A DNA stretch of 64,000 nt from Kaistella polysaccharea (GTDB lineage: Bacteria; Bacteroidota; Bacteroidia; Flavobacteriales; Weeksellaceae). How positions within the stretch are numbered: the stretch's first letter is position 1; the number at the start of each line of letters is the position of its first letter. The stretch spans positions 1,674,001 to 1,738,000 of the forward strand of contig NZ_CP084528.1 of the NCBI RefSeq assembly GCF_020410745.1, given 5' to 3'. The notes beneath the pieces are model-generated. The model searched no databases. It saw nothing but the letters and a program-made list of their open reading frames with translations, and was not told where the DNA came from. Below are positions 1 through 7,558 of this stretch, piece by piece. The translations under genes were made by a program, and so were the position numbers.

Positions 1-136
1 AGAAATTATTAATAATAAGTCATATATTTCTTCGGAAGTATTGTCAGATAGAATAGAAATTGTAAATTCACTCTCAAATTTTGATGAAATTGAAATCGAT
101 GACCTCGCTTTCAAAGTTGAGGTTCAAAAAATATAA
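1..136 (+). CDS. ileS: Isoleucine--tRNA ligase, C-terminal end (partial)
   Basis: An open frame runs in from the left edge (first full codon at base 2) and stops with TAA at 134-136, giving 44 residues. The segment contains NNKSYISSEVLSDRIEI and ends in IEIDDLAFKVEVQKI. This resembles the extreme C-terminus of Bacteroidota isoleucyl-tRNA synthetase, a hydrophilic tail after the anticodon-binding region. The neighbours support it: ileS followed by a DksA-like gene and lspA is a familiar Flavobacteria order. All catalytic parts lie outside the window, so the call rests on tail similarity and synteny. Confidence 0.7.
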   Translation, partial: EIINNKSYISSEVLSDRIEIVNSLSNFDEIEIDDLAFKVEVQKI

Positions 137-200
137 TAATTTGAAAAGTGACGGCTTCATGTAGACAGTCACATTAACCAATTAAAAAAACACACGCGCT

Positions 201-581
201 ATGACTGAGGACAGACAAAGATATAATGACGCTGATTTACAGCAGTTCAAAATACTTATTCAAGGTAAAATTGATAAAGCAGAGAGAGACTTGATGCTTA
301 TCCGGGAAAGTTTCATCAACGACCAAAATAATGGAACCGATGACACTTCGCCCACATTCAAAGCTTTCGAAGAAGGTGCTGAAACATTAAGTAAAGAACA
401 AAATGCGATCTTGGCAGGAAGGCAGGAAAAATTTGTTCGGGATTTGAAAAACGCACTCGTACGTATTGAAAATAAAACGTATGGCATTTGCCGCGTAACC
501 GGAAAGTTGATCCCGAAAGACAGACTACTAGCGGTTCCTCACGCAACCCTCAGCATCGAAGCTAAAAATATGCAACGGTAA
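201..581 (+). CDS. DksA/TraR-family protein with degenerate zinc finger
   Basis: A 126-residue protein with an N-terminal helical coiled-coil half (about residues 10-90) and a C-terminal segment YGICRVTGKLIPKDRL that aligns with the zinc-finger part of DksA/TraR proteins. DksA binds RNA polymerase through the secondary channel and modulates stringent-response transcription. Only one cysteine is present (C97); the canonical four-cysteine C-x2-C...C-x2-C site is not formed, so zinc binding of the classical type is unlikely. This degenerate form occurs in Flavobacteria. It sits between ileS and lspA and probably shares their transcript. Family assignment is firm; an actual role on RNA polymerase is inferred. 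Confidence 0.85.
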   Translation: MTEDRQRYNDADLQQFKILIQGKIDKAERDLMLIRESFINDQNNGTDDTSPTFKAFEEGAETLSKEQNAILAGRQEKFVRDLKNALVRIENKTYGICRVTGKLIPKDRLLAVPHATLSIEAKNMQR

Positions 582-602
582 ATTTATCATTTAATATGAA
601 TG

Positions 603-648
603 ATGTACAAAGTACAATGTATATTTCTATGCAGAATACTTTGTACAT
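603..648 (+). terminator. 12-bp inverted repeat followed by T-rich tract
   Basis: ATGTACAAAGTA (603-614) and TACTTTGTACAT (637-648) are perfect inverted copies around a 22-base spacer, followed by TTTTATTTT. The position, just after the dksA-like stop and before the next start at 664, fits a terminator or attenuator. The first arm is itself part of a short palindrome (TGTAC-AAA-GTACA). The long spacer makes it weaker than the other terminators in this window. Confidence 0.45.
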
Positions 649-663
649 TTTTATTTTAAAATC

Positions 664-906
664 ATGAACACGGTTTTCATTTTACTGGCAGTAGCAGTTA
701 TTTTTATCTATTTTTTTCGAAAAAATATCAAAGAAAAGTTTGTCCCGAATAAAGACAAGTATCTTACAATTGATGACCGGTACAATGCTGAGAAGAAAAA
801 AAGACAGGACGAAATTGATGCTATACTGAGTAAAATAGGTAAAAACGGCTTGAAAGATTTGACCGTAGAAGATAAAAAACGCCTCGACGAACTCTCAAAA
901 AAATAA
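664..906 (+). CDS. Small single-pass membrane protein, DUF6576-like
   Basis: An 80-residue protein with one N-terminal hydrophobic helix (about residues 3-19, followed by the positive stretch FRKNIKEK) and a charged cytosolic tail. The tail (DDRYNAEKKKRQDEIDAILSKIGKNGLKDLTVEDKKRLDELSK) resembles the short C-terminal module found after rhomboid domains in Bacteroidota and called DUF6576. No catalytic motif is visible. It precedes the 66-residue gene by 6 bases and lspA beyond it, so all three are probably cotranscribed. The DUF name is from memory of the family; function is unknown. Confidence 0.65.
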   Translation: MNTVFILLAVAVIFIYFFRKNIKEKFVPNKDKYLTIDDRYNAEKKKRQDEIDAILSKIGKNGLKDLTVEDKKRLDELSKK

Positions 907-912
907 ATTAAA

Positions 913-1113
913 ATGGAATCCCTTATCGTACATCCAAAAAATCAAATGGAACTTAATGCGCTGAAAAGTGTGATGAAAGAAATGGGTATTAAATTTGAAA
1001 AATTTCACACCAGAAATTTGAAAACTCCCTCTGTTACCGAGACAAAGACTGCTGCTCCAAAAAAAGCTAAGCCCACAAACACATCTAGAAATTATCCTAA
1101 GAAAGACCTGTAA
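913..1113 (+). CDS. Small protein resembling DUF2683/orphan antitoxin N-termini
   Basis: A 66-residue protein. The N-terminal part (MESLIVHPKNQMELNALKSVMKEMGIKFEKF) looks like a short beta-strand followed by a helix, as in small Bacteroidota proteins labelled DUF2683 or antitoxin-like. The rest is a lysine- and threonine-rich, probably disordered tail. No toxin gene lies beside it. Its TAA stop overlaps the lspA start as TAATG, which points to translational coupling. The antitoxin relation is only a resemblance; treat the protein as of unknown function. Confidence 0.6.
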   Translation: MESLIVHPKNQMELNALKSVMKEMGIKFEKFHTRNLKTPSVTETKTAAPKKAKPTNTSRNYPKKDL

Positions 1114-1751
1114 TGAAGAAGATCGCTTTAATAACTTTTATAATATTACTCATTGATCAAGTCTCGAAATTTTATATAAAAACCCATTTCAATTTGGGCG
1201 AAAGCGTAAGCGTATTGCCCGGTTTTAAATTGACTTTTGTGGAAAATCCCGGCATGGCCTATGGTTTTCATTTCGGTGGTTTGATCGGAAAATACATTCT
1301 TGTAATTATTCGTGTATTTTTAATTGGTGGCATGGTTTATCTTTTCAGCAAGTGGCTGAAAGAAGGTGCTAGCAACTATCTGCTCATTCCAATGTCTATG
1401 ATATTTGCCGGCGCAATCGGAAATTTGATCGACGGAATGTTTTACGGAATGCTGTTCGACAGCGGAACTGTTTATGATGAAAGCATCAGCAGATGGATTG
1501 AATACGGTGGAATTTCGAAAGTCGTACCGTTCGGACAAGGCTATTCTACCTTCATGAAAGGTTGCGTGGTCGATATGCTCCACTTTCCTTTGGTTGATTG
1601 GTATGTTCCGGAAAGCTTCCCAATAATTGGGGGAAAACACATTGAATTTTTTAAATATATTTTCAACATTGCAGATTCTGCAATTACTGTCGGCGCTGCA
1701 TTATTACTGATTTTCAGAAAAAAAGCTCTACCGAACGGCTTAGATTTCTAA
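1113..1751 (+). CDS. lspA: Lipoprotein signal peptidase (signal peptidase II)
   Basis: A 212-residue inner-membrane aspartyl protease that removes the signal peptide from diacylated prolipoproteins. Four hydrophobic segments are visible. The conserved blocks are IDQVSK, VENPGMAYG, GAIGNLIDG, CVVDM and FNIADSAITVGA; the catalytic aspartates should be D154 (VVDM) and D188 (NIAD). In Pseudomonas aeruginosa LspA these are 19 residues apart and here 34, because a longer loop (about residues 158-178) is inserted. This accounts for part of the extra length over the usual 160-170 residues. Several predicted lipoproteins in this window would be substrates. Confidence 0.95.
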   Translation: MKKIALITFIILLIDQVSKFYIKTHFNLGESVSVLPGFKLTFVENPGMAYGFHFGGLIGKYILVIIRVFLIGGMVYLFSKWLKEGASNYLLIPMSMIFAGAIGNLIDGMFYGMLFDSGTVYDESISRWIEYGGISKVVPFGQGYSTFMKGCVVDMLHFPLVDWYVPESFPIIGGKHIEFFKYIFNIADSAITVGAALLLIFRKKALPNGLDF

Positions 1752-1784
1752 CGAATTACCAGTTCTTTCGAAGTCTTTTATTAT

Positions 1785-1792
1785 TATTTTTG
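1785..1792 (+). promoter_or_regulatory. Putative -7 promoter element for trpS
   Basis: TATTTTTG matches the Bacteroidota -7 consensus TAnnTTTG, 26 bases before the trpS ATG. No TTG -33 element at the expected distance was seen. Confidence 0.35.
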
Positions 1793-1818
1793 TAAAAATT
1801 TTAAGTTAAACTCATTTA

Positions 1819-2787
1819 ATGTCCAGAATACTAACCGGAATACAGGCAACAGGAACTCCACATTTAGGAAATTTACTCGGCGCAATTATTCCCGCCATTG
1901 AACTTTCTAAAAAGAAAGAAAACGAATCTTTTTTATTTATTGCCAATCTGCATTCTTTAACGCAAATTAAAGATGCCGCAGAGTTGAAGAAAAACACCTA
2001 CGAAATTGCCGCAGCTTGGCTTGCATGCGGCTTGGATACTGAAAAAACGTTTTTTTACCGCCAAAGCGATATTGCCGAAGTTTGCGAACTTTCCTGGTAT
2101 TTATCCTGCTTTTTTCCTTATCAGAGATTGACGCTAGCCCATTCCTTTAAAGATAAAGCCGACCGTTTAGAAGACGTAAATGCAGGTCTTTTTACGTATC
2201 CCGTTTTAATGGGTGCTGATATTTTACTGTACAATGCGGAAATTGTCCCTGTTGGGAAAGATCAGTTGCAGCATTTAGAAATGGCTCGCGATATGGGCGC
2301 ACGATTTAATCATCAAATGGGTGAAGTTTTCGTACTGCCAAAAGCTGAACTTCAGGAAGACACCAAATATGTACCCGGAACAGATGGTCAGAAAATGTCG
2401 AAATCAAGAGGGAATATTATTAATATTTTCTTGCCAGAAAAGGAACTGAAGAAACAGGTGATGGGAATAGAAACCGATTCAAAATCACTAGAAGAACCGA
2501 AAGATCCAGAAACTGATAAAGTTTTCGCTTTATTCGAGTTAATTGGAACTCCAGAACAAACAGAAATTTTAAGACAAAAATATTTAGCCGGAAATTTCGG
2601 TTATGGCCACGCGAAAACAGAATTGCTGAATTTAATTTTGACTAGATTTTCAAAAGAAAGAGAATTGTTCACCTATTACATGAACAACCTGCCGGAATTA
2701 GAAGAAAAACTGCAACAAGGTGCGGTAAAAACGAAACAAATTGCAGCCGAAACGCTGAAAAAAGTTCGAAACAGTTTAGGCGTTTAA
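1819..2787 (+). CDS. trpS: Tryptophan--tRNA ligase
   Basis: A 322-residue class I aminoacyl-tRNA synthetase that charges tRNA-Trp. The HIGH-type signature is TGTPHLGN (residues 11-18) and the KMSKS loop is at residues 192-196. The length is normal for bacterial TrpS. It lies 67 bases after lspA, with its own candidate -7 element, and is closed by a strong hairpin terminator that also faces the convergent phosphatase gene. Nothing unusual is seen. Confidence 0.97.
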   Translation: MSRILTGIQATGTPHLGNLLGAIIPAIELSKKKENESFLFIANLHSLTQIKDAAELKKNTYEIAAAWLACGLDTEKTFFYRQSDIAEVCELSWYLSCFFPYQRLTLAHSFKDKADRLEDVNAGLFTYPVLMGADILLYNAEIVPVGKDQLQHLEMARDMGARFNHQMGEVFVLPKAELQEDTKYVPGTDGQKMSKSRGNIINIFLPEKELKKQVMGIETDSKSLEEPKDPETDKVFALFELIGTPEQTEILRQKYLAGNFGYGHAKTELLNLILTRFSKERELFTYYMNNLPELEEKLQQGAVKTKQIAAETLKKVRNSLGV

Positions 2788-2791
2788 AACT

Positions 2792-2822
2792 AAAAACCTT
2801 TCCAAGTTGGAAAGGTTTTTTT
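2792..2822. terminator. Bidirectional terminator between trpS and the HAD gene
   Basis: AAAAACCTTTCC (2792-2803) pairs with GGAAAGGTTTTT, with a 4- to 6-base loop around AAGT and a T-run to 2822. The A-run on the left makes it work on both strands, as fits the convergent genes. It overlaps the last bases of the HAD gene. Confidence 0.85.
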
Positions 2823-3516
2823 ATAGAATATTTTTTATTTCCTGCAGTTTACGTATTACTTTCACCTCGTTCGCTTCATATTTATCATCGAAAACATCGA
2901 AATAGACAACTTGCATTCCAAAAGATTTGGCACCTTCAACATCAGCAATCCAGTCATCACCAATCATGATGGATTCTTCTACTTTCGCATTTGCTTTTTT
3001 CAAAGCATAATCATAAATCTCTGGTTTTGGTTTGCGAATATTAATTTCATCGGCGCTCGTAATGGTTTTAAAATAATTCTGGATTCCGGAAAGTTCGCAT
3101 TTTCTGGCGGTCACTTCCTGGAAACCATTAGATAAAATATGCAGCGTATAGCCTTTATCGTGAAGATATTCCAAAATGTCGAAAGCGCCTTCCACGAGAT
3201 CGTTATAATTCAGAATTTCATCTAAAAAATTATTTTCAAAGGTTTGAGAAAGCTCAAAATCATCAATGCCGAAAAAAAGAAAAGAATCATAAAAGCGATG
3301 TTTCCGAAGATATTCTTTGTCGATTTCACCATCCCTGATTTGCTCCCACAATCGTTCATTAATGGTAAAATATTCACGATGGAAATCGTCAAAATTGATA
3401 TTGTATTTGTCCCGAACTTCTTCTCTTTTAAATATTTCTTTGAGGGTGAGAAACGCATTGCCCCGATGATCCCACAGTGTATTGTCGAGATCAAAAAAAA
3501 TGTGCTGAATTTTCAT
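2821..3516 (-). CDS. yjjG: YjjG-family noncanonical pyrimidine nucleotidase (HAD)
   Basis: A 231-residue HAD-superfamily phosphatase. Motif I is FFDLDNTLWDH (nucleophile Asp in DLDNT), motif II is LHILSNG, and motif III/IV is RKPKPEIY ... IMIGDDWIADVEGAKSFGM. The cap region is helical, as in YjjG/HAD IA nucleotidases that dephosphorylate noncanonical or pyrimidine nucleoside monophosphates. I chose the ATG at 3516 (MKIQHIFFD): the longer frame begins with TTG at 3525, which lies inside a -7 promoter element (3523-3530). Substrate is inferred from the family. Confidence 0.85.
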   Translation of the reverse strand: MKIQHIFFDLDNTLWDHRGNAFLTLKEIFKREEVRDKYNINFDDFHREYFTINERLWEQIRDGEIDKEYLRKHRFYDSFLFFGIDDFELSQTFENNFLDEILNYNDLVEGAFDILEYLHDKGYTLHILSNGFQEVTARKCELSGIQNYFKTITSADEINIRKPKPEIYDYALKKANAKVEESIMIGDDWIADVEGAKSFGMQVVYFDVFDDKYEANEVKVIRKLQEIKNIL

Positions 3517-3522
3517 ACAGCA

Positions 3523-3530
3523 CAAATTTA
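3523..3530 (-). promoter_or_regulatory. -7 promoter element abutting the yjjG start
   Basis: Read on the minus strand the bases are TAAATTTG, an exact TAnnTTTG match, with only 6 bases before the ATG at 3516. A very short or leaderless transcript is implied. Confidence 0.5.
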
Positions 3531-3541
3531 GTTAAATTAGG

Positions 3542-3676
3542 TTAGTTTTTAGAAACAATGTGAATTTTAGAACCTGATTTTAGAGCCTGAATACTCTTGG
3601 AATACATCAGCAAAAAATCAACGGTTATTTTTTTTGGTTTCAACAGGCTTCCGTTTAGAGTGTAATCTTTTTTCAT
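3542..3676 (-). CDS. Small hypothetical protein, 44 residues
   Basis: A 45-codon frame starting ATG at 3676 and stopping TAA at 3544-3542. It begins MKKDYTLNGSLLKPKKITVD and continues into a helix-like FLLMYSKSIQALK, ending GSKIHIVSKN. It has a strong coding look: balanced composition, amphipathic periodicity and no low-complexity run. It lies 39 bases downstream of the ECF sigma factor on the same strand, so it is probably cotranscribed with it. I recognise no family. The alternative is that it is a chance frame in the 3' region; the composition argues against this. Confidence 0.5.
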   Translation of the reverse strand: MKKDYTLNGSLLKPKKITVDFLLMYSKSIQALKSGSKIHIVSKN

Positions 3677-3715
3677 AGGCAAAGTTTCACTAAAAACGAA
3701 GTTTATTACATATTA

Positions 3716-4306
3716 TTATCTGGTTAAACTAATTTGATGTTCTTCCATAATTTTTCGGAGATTAATTAAAGCATAACGTACACGCCCCAATGTTGTATTA
3801 ATGCTCGTATCGGTTTGTTCAGCGATTTCTTTAAATGAAAGCGCATCGAAAAAACGCAGTTTTACAACTTCCTGTTGGTTTGGTGGCAGAAATTCCAGCA
3901 TCTTCATTAGATCTTCTTGAATCTGGCGGGAAATCAGTTGTTCTTCTATATTTTCTTCATTAATGCTGATCAGATCGAAAATAGAATATTCTTCATTATC
4001 ATATGATGTTTCAGAAACTTTGTTGTGTTTCGCTTTTAATCGGTAATGATCAATGATGAGATTGTGCGCAATTCTTTTCGCCCAGAGAACAAACTTGCCT
4101 TCTTCGTTATATCGCCCTTCTTTTAAGGTGATAATAATCTTCATAAAGGTATCCTGGAAAACATCATTTGCTAATGTGTCGTCCATTACTTTATAGAAAA
4201 TATAAGAAAATATATCTTTTTGATGCCGTTCGATCAAGATTGCGAGGGCTTTTTCGTTTCCATCTTTGTACGCGGAAATCAGCCAGCTGTCTGTATTTGT
4301 ATTCAT
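3716..4306 (-). CDS. ECF-type RNA polymerase sigma factor
   Basis: A 196-residue sigma-70 family protein. Region 2 spans about residues 20-95 (YKVMDDTLANDVFQDTFMKIIITL, then WAKRIAHNLIIDHYR, the -10 recognition part). Region 4 is the C-terminal helix-turn-helix LSFKEIAEQTDTSINTTLGRVRYALINLRKIM. Region 1.1 and region 3 are absent, as in ECF sigmas. No anti-sigma factor gene adjoins it; the only close partner is the 44-residue ORF downstream. The target regulon cannot be read from the sequence. Confidence 0.92.
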   Translation of the reverse strand: MNTNTDSWLISAYKDGNEKALAILIERHQKDIFSYIFYKVMDDTLANDVFQDTFMKIIITLKEGRYNEEGKFVLWAKRIAHNLIIDHYRLKAKHNKVSETSYDNEEYSIFDLISINEENIEEQLISRQIQEDLMKMLEFLPPNQQEVVKLRFFDALSFKEIAEQTDTSINTTLGRVRYALINLRKIMEEHQISLTR

Positions 4307-4483
4307 AACTCGTGTCTAAAAATTCACCAAACGAATGCACACCTAAAATTTTTGGGCTGCTTTTTTCGTTATTTAAAAAATCAGTAGAGTTTTATAATCA
4401 TACAATTTCGTTGTTATGTAAAGGCTAAATTAAGCAAAAAGTTAATACTATGTTAAAAAAAATGTTAAAATTTTTAAAATCTG

Positions 4484-4972
4484 TTATTTTAATAAATCAT
4501 GAATCAAGACAATGGGTACATTTACCGTAAAATTAATATTTAAACCTTCCAATTTCTTTCCATTAATACCTTCTTTATCTATCGAAAACGCGTAGCCACC
4601 AGTTAAATCGACCAAGCCGAATAAAGTTACTCCGATCTTCGGCGAGATATATTTAGTAGTAGCTTCGGCGCCAGCTAAAAAATAATAAGCGTGATAAAGA
4701 TCTACATTCCGCTGAAAATTGAGCAAAATATCACCCTGTACTTTCGGTAAAGCGACAAATTTTCCGTTTGTACTTCCGAACATTCCTGCAGCACCAAGTC
4801 GGAATATCATATCATCATTTTCTAAAAACAATAAGCGCCCGCCCACTTCAGCAAAGCTTTGATTTTGATAAACATAGCCCGCATGAACCATTTTGTGTAC
4901 CGTAAGCTGCGCATTAAAACTTCCAGAAAAAACAATCAGCAATAGTGCCGTGATAAAAAATCGTTTCTGCAT
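4484..4972 (-). CDS. Small secreted/outer-membrane protein of unknown function
   Basis: A 162-residue protein with a clear Sec signal peptide (MQKRFFITALLLIVFSGSFNAQ). The mature part is rich in alternating hydrophobic residues, aromatics and glycine (VHAGYVYQNQSFAEVGGRLLF, YHAYYFLAGAEATTKYISPKIGVTLFG, VDLTGGYAFSID), typical of a small outer-membrane beta-barrel. It does not end in the usual terminal Phe/Tyr strand, but the last part (LNINFTVNVPIVLI) is strand-like. No family name is recognised. It stands alone between the sigma factor and metK. Confidence 0.7.
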   Translation of the reverse strand: MQKRFFITALLLIVFSGSFNAQLTVHKMVHAGYVYQNQSFAEVGGRLLFLENDDMIFRLGAAGMFGSTNGKFVALPKVQGDILLNFQRNVDLYHAYYFLAGAEATTKYISPKIGVTLFGLVDLTGGYAFSIDKEGINGKKLEGLNINFTVNVPIVLIHDLLK

Positions 4973-5000
4973 TACTATGATTTTAGATTGGGGATAAAGT

Positions 5001-5037
5001 TAAAAAAATGCTTTAACATTTTTTTGTTAAAGCATTT
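5001..5037 (-). terminator. metK terminator
   Basis: AAATGCTTTAAC (5006-5017) and GTTAAAGCATTT (5026-5037) form a 12-bp stem with an 8-base loop. On the minus strand it is followed by seven T residues. It lies 9 bases after the metK stop. Confidence 0.85.
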
Positions 5038-5045
5038 ATATTTAG

Positions 5046-6326
5046 TTATAAATTAAATTCTTTCTTAATTTCTTCTACTTTATCCAGTTTTTCCCAGGTA
5101 AAGAATTCCAGGTCTTTAATCACCAATTCTTCGCCATTTGCCTTTTTAAAAGTTTTATCAGCGATATAATGTTCACGACCCATATGTCCGTAAGACGCAG
5201 TTTCCTGATAAATAGGATTTCTAAGTTTAAGATTTTGTTCGATGGCGTACGGTCTTAAATCGAAGAGTTTCTGAATCTTTTCGGAAATCTCCCCATCGTG
5301 TAAATCGACTTTAGCGGTGCCATAAGTGTTCACATATAATCCACAAGGTTCAGCGACACCAATGGCATAAGAAACCTGTACTAGAATTTCATCTGCAACG
5401 CCCGCAGCTACAAGATTTTTGGCGATATGACGAACTGCATAAGCCGCACTTCTATCTACTTTAGAAGGATCTTTTCCAGAAAACGCTCCACCACCGTGTG
5501 CACCTTTTCCGCCATAAGTATCAACAATTATTTTCCGGCCAGTTAAACCGGTATCACCGTGCGGACCGCCTATTACAAATTTACCTGTAGGATTAATGTG
5601 GTACTTAATCTGATCATTAAAAAGATCCTGAATAGCGCGAGTTTGTTGGGCTTTCACTTTCGGGATGAGAATTTCTATAATATCTTTTCGAATTTTAGCC
5701 AACATGGCTTCTTCACTCCCAAAATCATCATGCTGCGTTGAAACGACAATTGAATCAATTCTTACTGGTTTGTGATCATCAGAATATTCAATCGTAACCT
5801 GCGATTTAGCATCGGGACGAAGATATTTGATTGCGTCGCTTTCTTTACGAAGTGTAGATAATTCTTTTAAAATGGTATGCGCTAAATCAAGTGCTAGCGG
5901 CATATAGTTTTCAGTTTCATTGGTCGCGTAACCAAACATCATTCCCTGATCACCTGCACCTTGCGAATTAGCACGACTTTCAAAATCATCATTTTCAGAA
6001 ATCCGGTCAACACCCTGATTGATATCTGGAGACTGTTCGTGAATGGCAGAAATTACACCGCAAGAATCACCATTAAACATGTATTCTCCTTTCGTATAGC
6101 CAATTTTGTTGATTACTTTTCGGGCGATATCCTGTACATCCAGGTATGCTGTAGATTTTACTTCTCCCGCCAAAACCACTTGTCCAGTTGTTACCATTGT
6201 TTCACAGGCAACTTTTGAATTGGGGTCATTTGCTAAAAAATTATCGATTAATGCGTCGGAAATCTGATCAGCCACTTTATCCGGATGTCCTTCGGAAACG
6301 GATTCAGAGGTAAATAAATAAGACAT
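5046..6326 (-). CDS. metK: S-adenosylmethionine synthetase
   Basis: A 426-residue enzyme making S-adenosylmethionine from methionine and ATP. Seen: [22 protein letters not shown] with catalytic His14, the ATP-binding [12 protein letters not shown], and the phosphate-binding block [28 protein letters not shown]. Length is slightly above the 380-400 of most MetK proteins, as is common in Bacteroidota. It is a single-gene unit with its own terminator and a leader of about 130 bases holding a stable inverted repeat (see 6366-6450), so post-transcriptional control is plausible. Confidence 0.97.
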   Translation of the reverse strand: MSYLFTSESVSEGHPDKVADQISDALIDNFLANDPNSKVACETMVTTGQVVLAGEVKSTAYLDVQDIARKVINKIGYTKGEYMFNGDSCGVISAIHEQSPDINQGVDRISENDDFESRANSQGAGDQGMMFGYATNETENYMPLALDLAHTILKELSTLRKESDAIKYLRPDAKSQVTIEYSDDHKPVRIDSIVVSTQHDDFGSEEAMLAKIRKDIIEILIPKVKAQQTRAIQDLFNDQIKYHINPTGKFVIGGPHGDTGLTGRKIIVDTYGGKGAHGGGAFSGKDPSKVDRSAAYAVRHIAKNLVAAGVADEILVQVSYAIGVAEPCGLYVNTYGTAKVDLHDGEISEKIQKLFDLRPYAIEQNLKLRNPIYQETASYGHMGREHYIADKTFKKANGEELVIKDLEFFTWEKLDKVEEIKKEFNL

Positions 6327-6365
6327 ATTTCTTTTGTTTTTAAATTAAAAGTACCGGAAAAGAAA

Positions 6366-6450
6366 GGAGTTGATTGCAAAAGAAACTAAAAGAGAAAATC
6401 GGTTTTAGCATTTTTTAATGAGGTTGCAATCAGTACAAATTTTTCCTCCC
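6366..6450 (-). promoter_or_regulatory. Structured 5' leader of metK, possible riboregulator
   Basis: Between the metK promoter and its ATG the transcript can form a 9-bp perfect stem: TGATTGCAA (minus-strand 6432-6424) with TTGCAATCA (6379-6371). Inside it a second hairpin CTAAAA/TTTTAG (6408-6403 with 6391-6386) is nested, and outside it GGAG (6448-6445) can pair with CTCC (6369-6366). I could not match it to SAM-I, SAM-II, SMK or SAM-V consensus. A SAM-responsive role is inferred from position only. Confidence 0.4.
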
Positions 6451-6463
6451 GAAATTATAGGTG

Positions 6464-6471
6464 CAAATTTA
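6464..6471 (-). promoter_or_regulatory. -7 promoter element for metK
   Basis: The minus strand reads TAAATTTG. It predicts a transcript start near 6457 and a leader of about 130 bases before the metK ATG at 6326. Confidence 0.5.
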
Positions 6472-6514
6472 ATTACTATTTACGGAATCGCAAAATTTAT
6501 TTGGATGTAAAAAA

Positions 6515-7468
6515 TTATTGAGGTTTAATGACCACAAATTCCTCTGGATTTTTATTAAAGTTAAGCTTTGATTTTAGAGAATCGGCGATGAAAAGAATCA
6601 TCTCGTCTAAAATTTTCTGCTTGTAGGTAGGTTTGTAATAAATCATCGAAATTTCACGATACGGAAAAGGTTTTCTAAATCGTTTTACTTTATCGCGTTG
6701 TTGATCAGAAAGTTGATCTACCGCCAGTTCGGGCAAAATACTGATGCCACCCAATTTGTCAACAAGCTGAACCAACGTGTTGATATTCGATGCAACAAAT
6801 TCTAAATTTTTCGGCGTAATCGTATTTTCGCGCAGTTCACATATATTTTCAAACTGTGTCCGCAGGCAGTTCCCTTCTTCTAAAAGCCAAACTTTCTGCA
6901 CATCAATTTTATCGGGGATCACAAAACTATCTTCTTTCTGATCATCACTGTCGTCCGCAGAATACAGCATCAATTCTTCATTAAACAAAAAGTCATGGTA
7001 AAATTCATTGGCCGCTGCGAACGGTGTTGAAATTATTCCTGCGTCTAACTCACCGGCTTTTAAAGCTTTAATGATGTTTTCGGTGGTCATCTCTTTTACG
7101 TTCAATTGAATTTTCGGATGATTTTTTAAGAATTCGAAAATTTCTGCAGGCAAAATAGACCCAGAAACAGTTGGGATAATTCCTAAATTTAACTTTCCGG
7201 CCAAAACATTGTTAAGTGCGTTTGCTTTACTTTTTAATTCATTGATGGAGTCTACTACTTTTTTAGCTTCAATGATAAGTTGCGCGCCAACATCTGTTGT
7301 CCGGATTGGATGAGTTGTGCGGTCGAATATTTTCACGTCCATCTCATCTTCAAACTTCTGTATCATTGCGCTTAAAGTCGGTTGAGTAATAAAGCAGGCC
7401 TGCGCTGCGTTTCCAAAGTGCTTATATTTATCTACCGCGATAAGATATTCCAATTGCTGAATGTTCAT
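6515..7468 (-). CDS. oxyR: OxyR-type LysR-family peroxide regulator
   Basis: A 317-residue LysR regulator: N-terminal winged helix-turn-helix (MNIQQLEYLIAVDKYKHFGNAAQ ... TQPTLSAMIQKFE) and a C-terminal substrate-binding-like domain. The redox pair of OxyR is present: EEGNCLRTQFENICEL holds C201 and C210, nine residues apart as in E. coli OxyR C199/C208, so disulfide sensing of peroxide is likely. I chose ATG 7468; the longer frame to 7519 would include its own -7 promoter (7489-7496). It is divergent from the catalase homologue, the classic OxyR target arrangement. Confidence 0.9.
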   Translation of the reverse strand: MNIQQLEYLIAVDKYKHFGNAAQACFITQPTLSAMIQKFEDEMDVKIFDRTTHPIRTTDVGAQLIIEAKKVVDSINELKSKANALNNVLAGKLNLGIIPTVSGSILPAEIFEFLKNHPKIQLNVKEMTTENIIKALKAGELDAGIISTPFAAANEFYHDFLFNEELMLYSADDSDDQKEDSFVIPDKIDVQKVWLLEEGNCLRTQFENICELRENTITPKNLEFVASNINTLVQLVDKLGGISILPELAVDQLSDQQRDKVKRFRKPFPYREISMIYYKPTYKQKILDEMILFIADSLKSKLNFNKNPEEFVVIKPQ

Positions 7469-7488
7469 TTCATTAATTTTATCTATGC

Positions 7489-7496
7489 CAAATATA
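7489..7496 (-). promoter_or_regulatory. -7 promoter element for oxyR
   Basis: The minus strand reads TATATTTG, an exact TAnnTTTG match 20 bases before the ATG at 7468. It lies 8 bases from the -33 element of the divergent katA promoter, so one OxyR operator between them could control both. Confidence 0.5.
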
Positions 7497-7504
7497 CTGA
7501 GATT

Positions 7505-7537
7505 TTGCCGTAATCCCATTAATTTTAAATAAATTTG
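7505..7537 (+). promoter_or_regulatory. katA promoter (-33 TTG, -7 TAAATTTG)
   Basis: TTG at 7505-7507 and TAAATTTG at 7530-7537 with a 22-base spacer match the Flavobacterium promoter layout. The ATG is 21 bases downstream of the -7 element. This is the best two-part promoter match in the window. Confidence 0.6.
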
Positions 7538-7558
7538 AAGGTTATAATAATCCGAATT

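Noticed and set aside
6327..6471. Known SAM riboswitch upstream of metK
   Set aside because: I could not match the conserved cores of SAM-I, SAM-II, SMK or SAM-V; the structure is reported only as a candidate.
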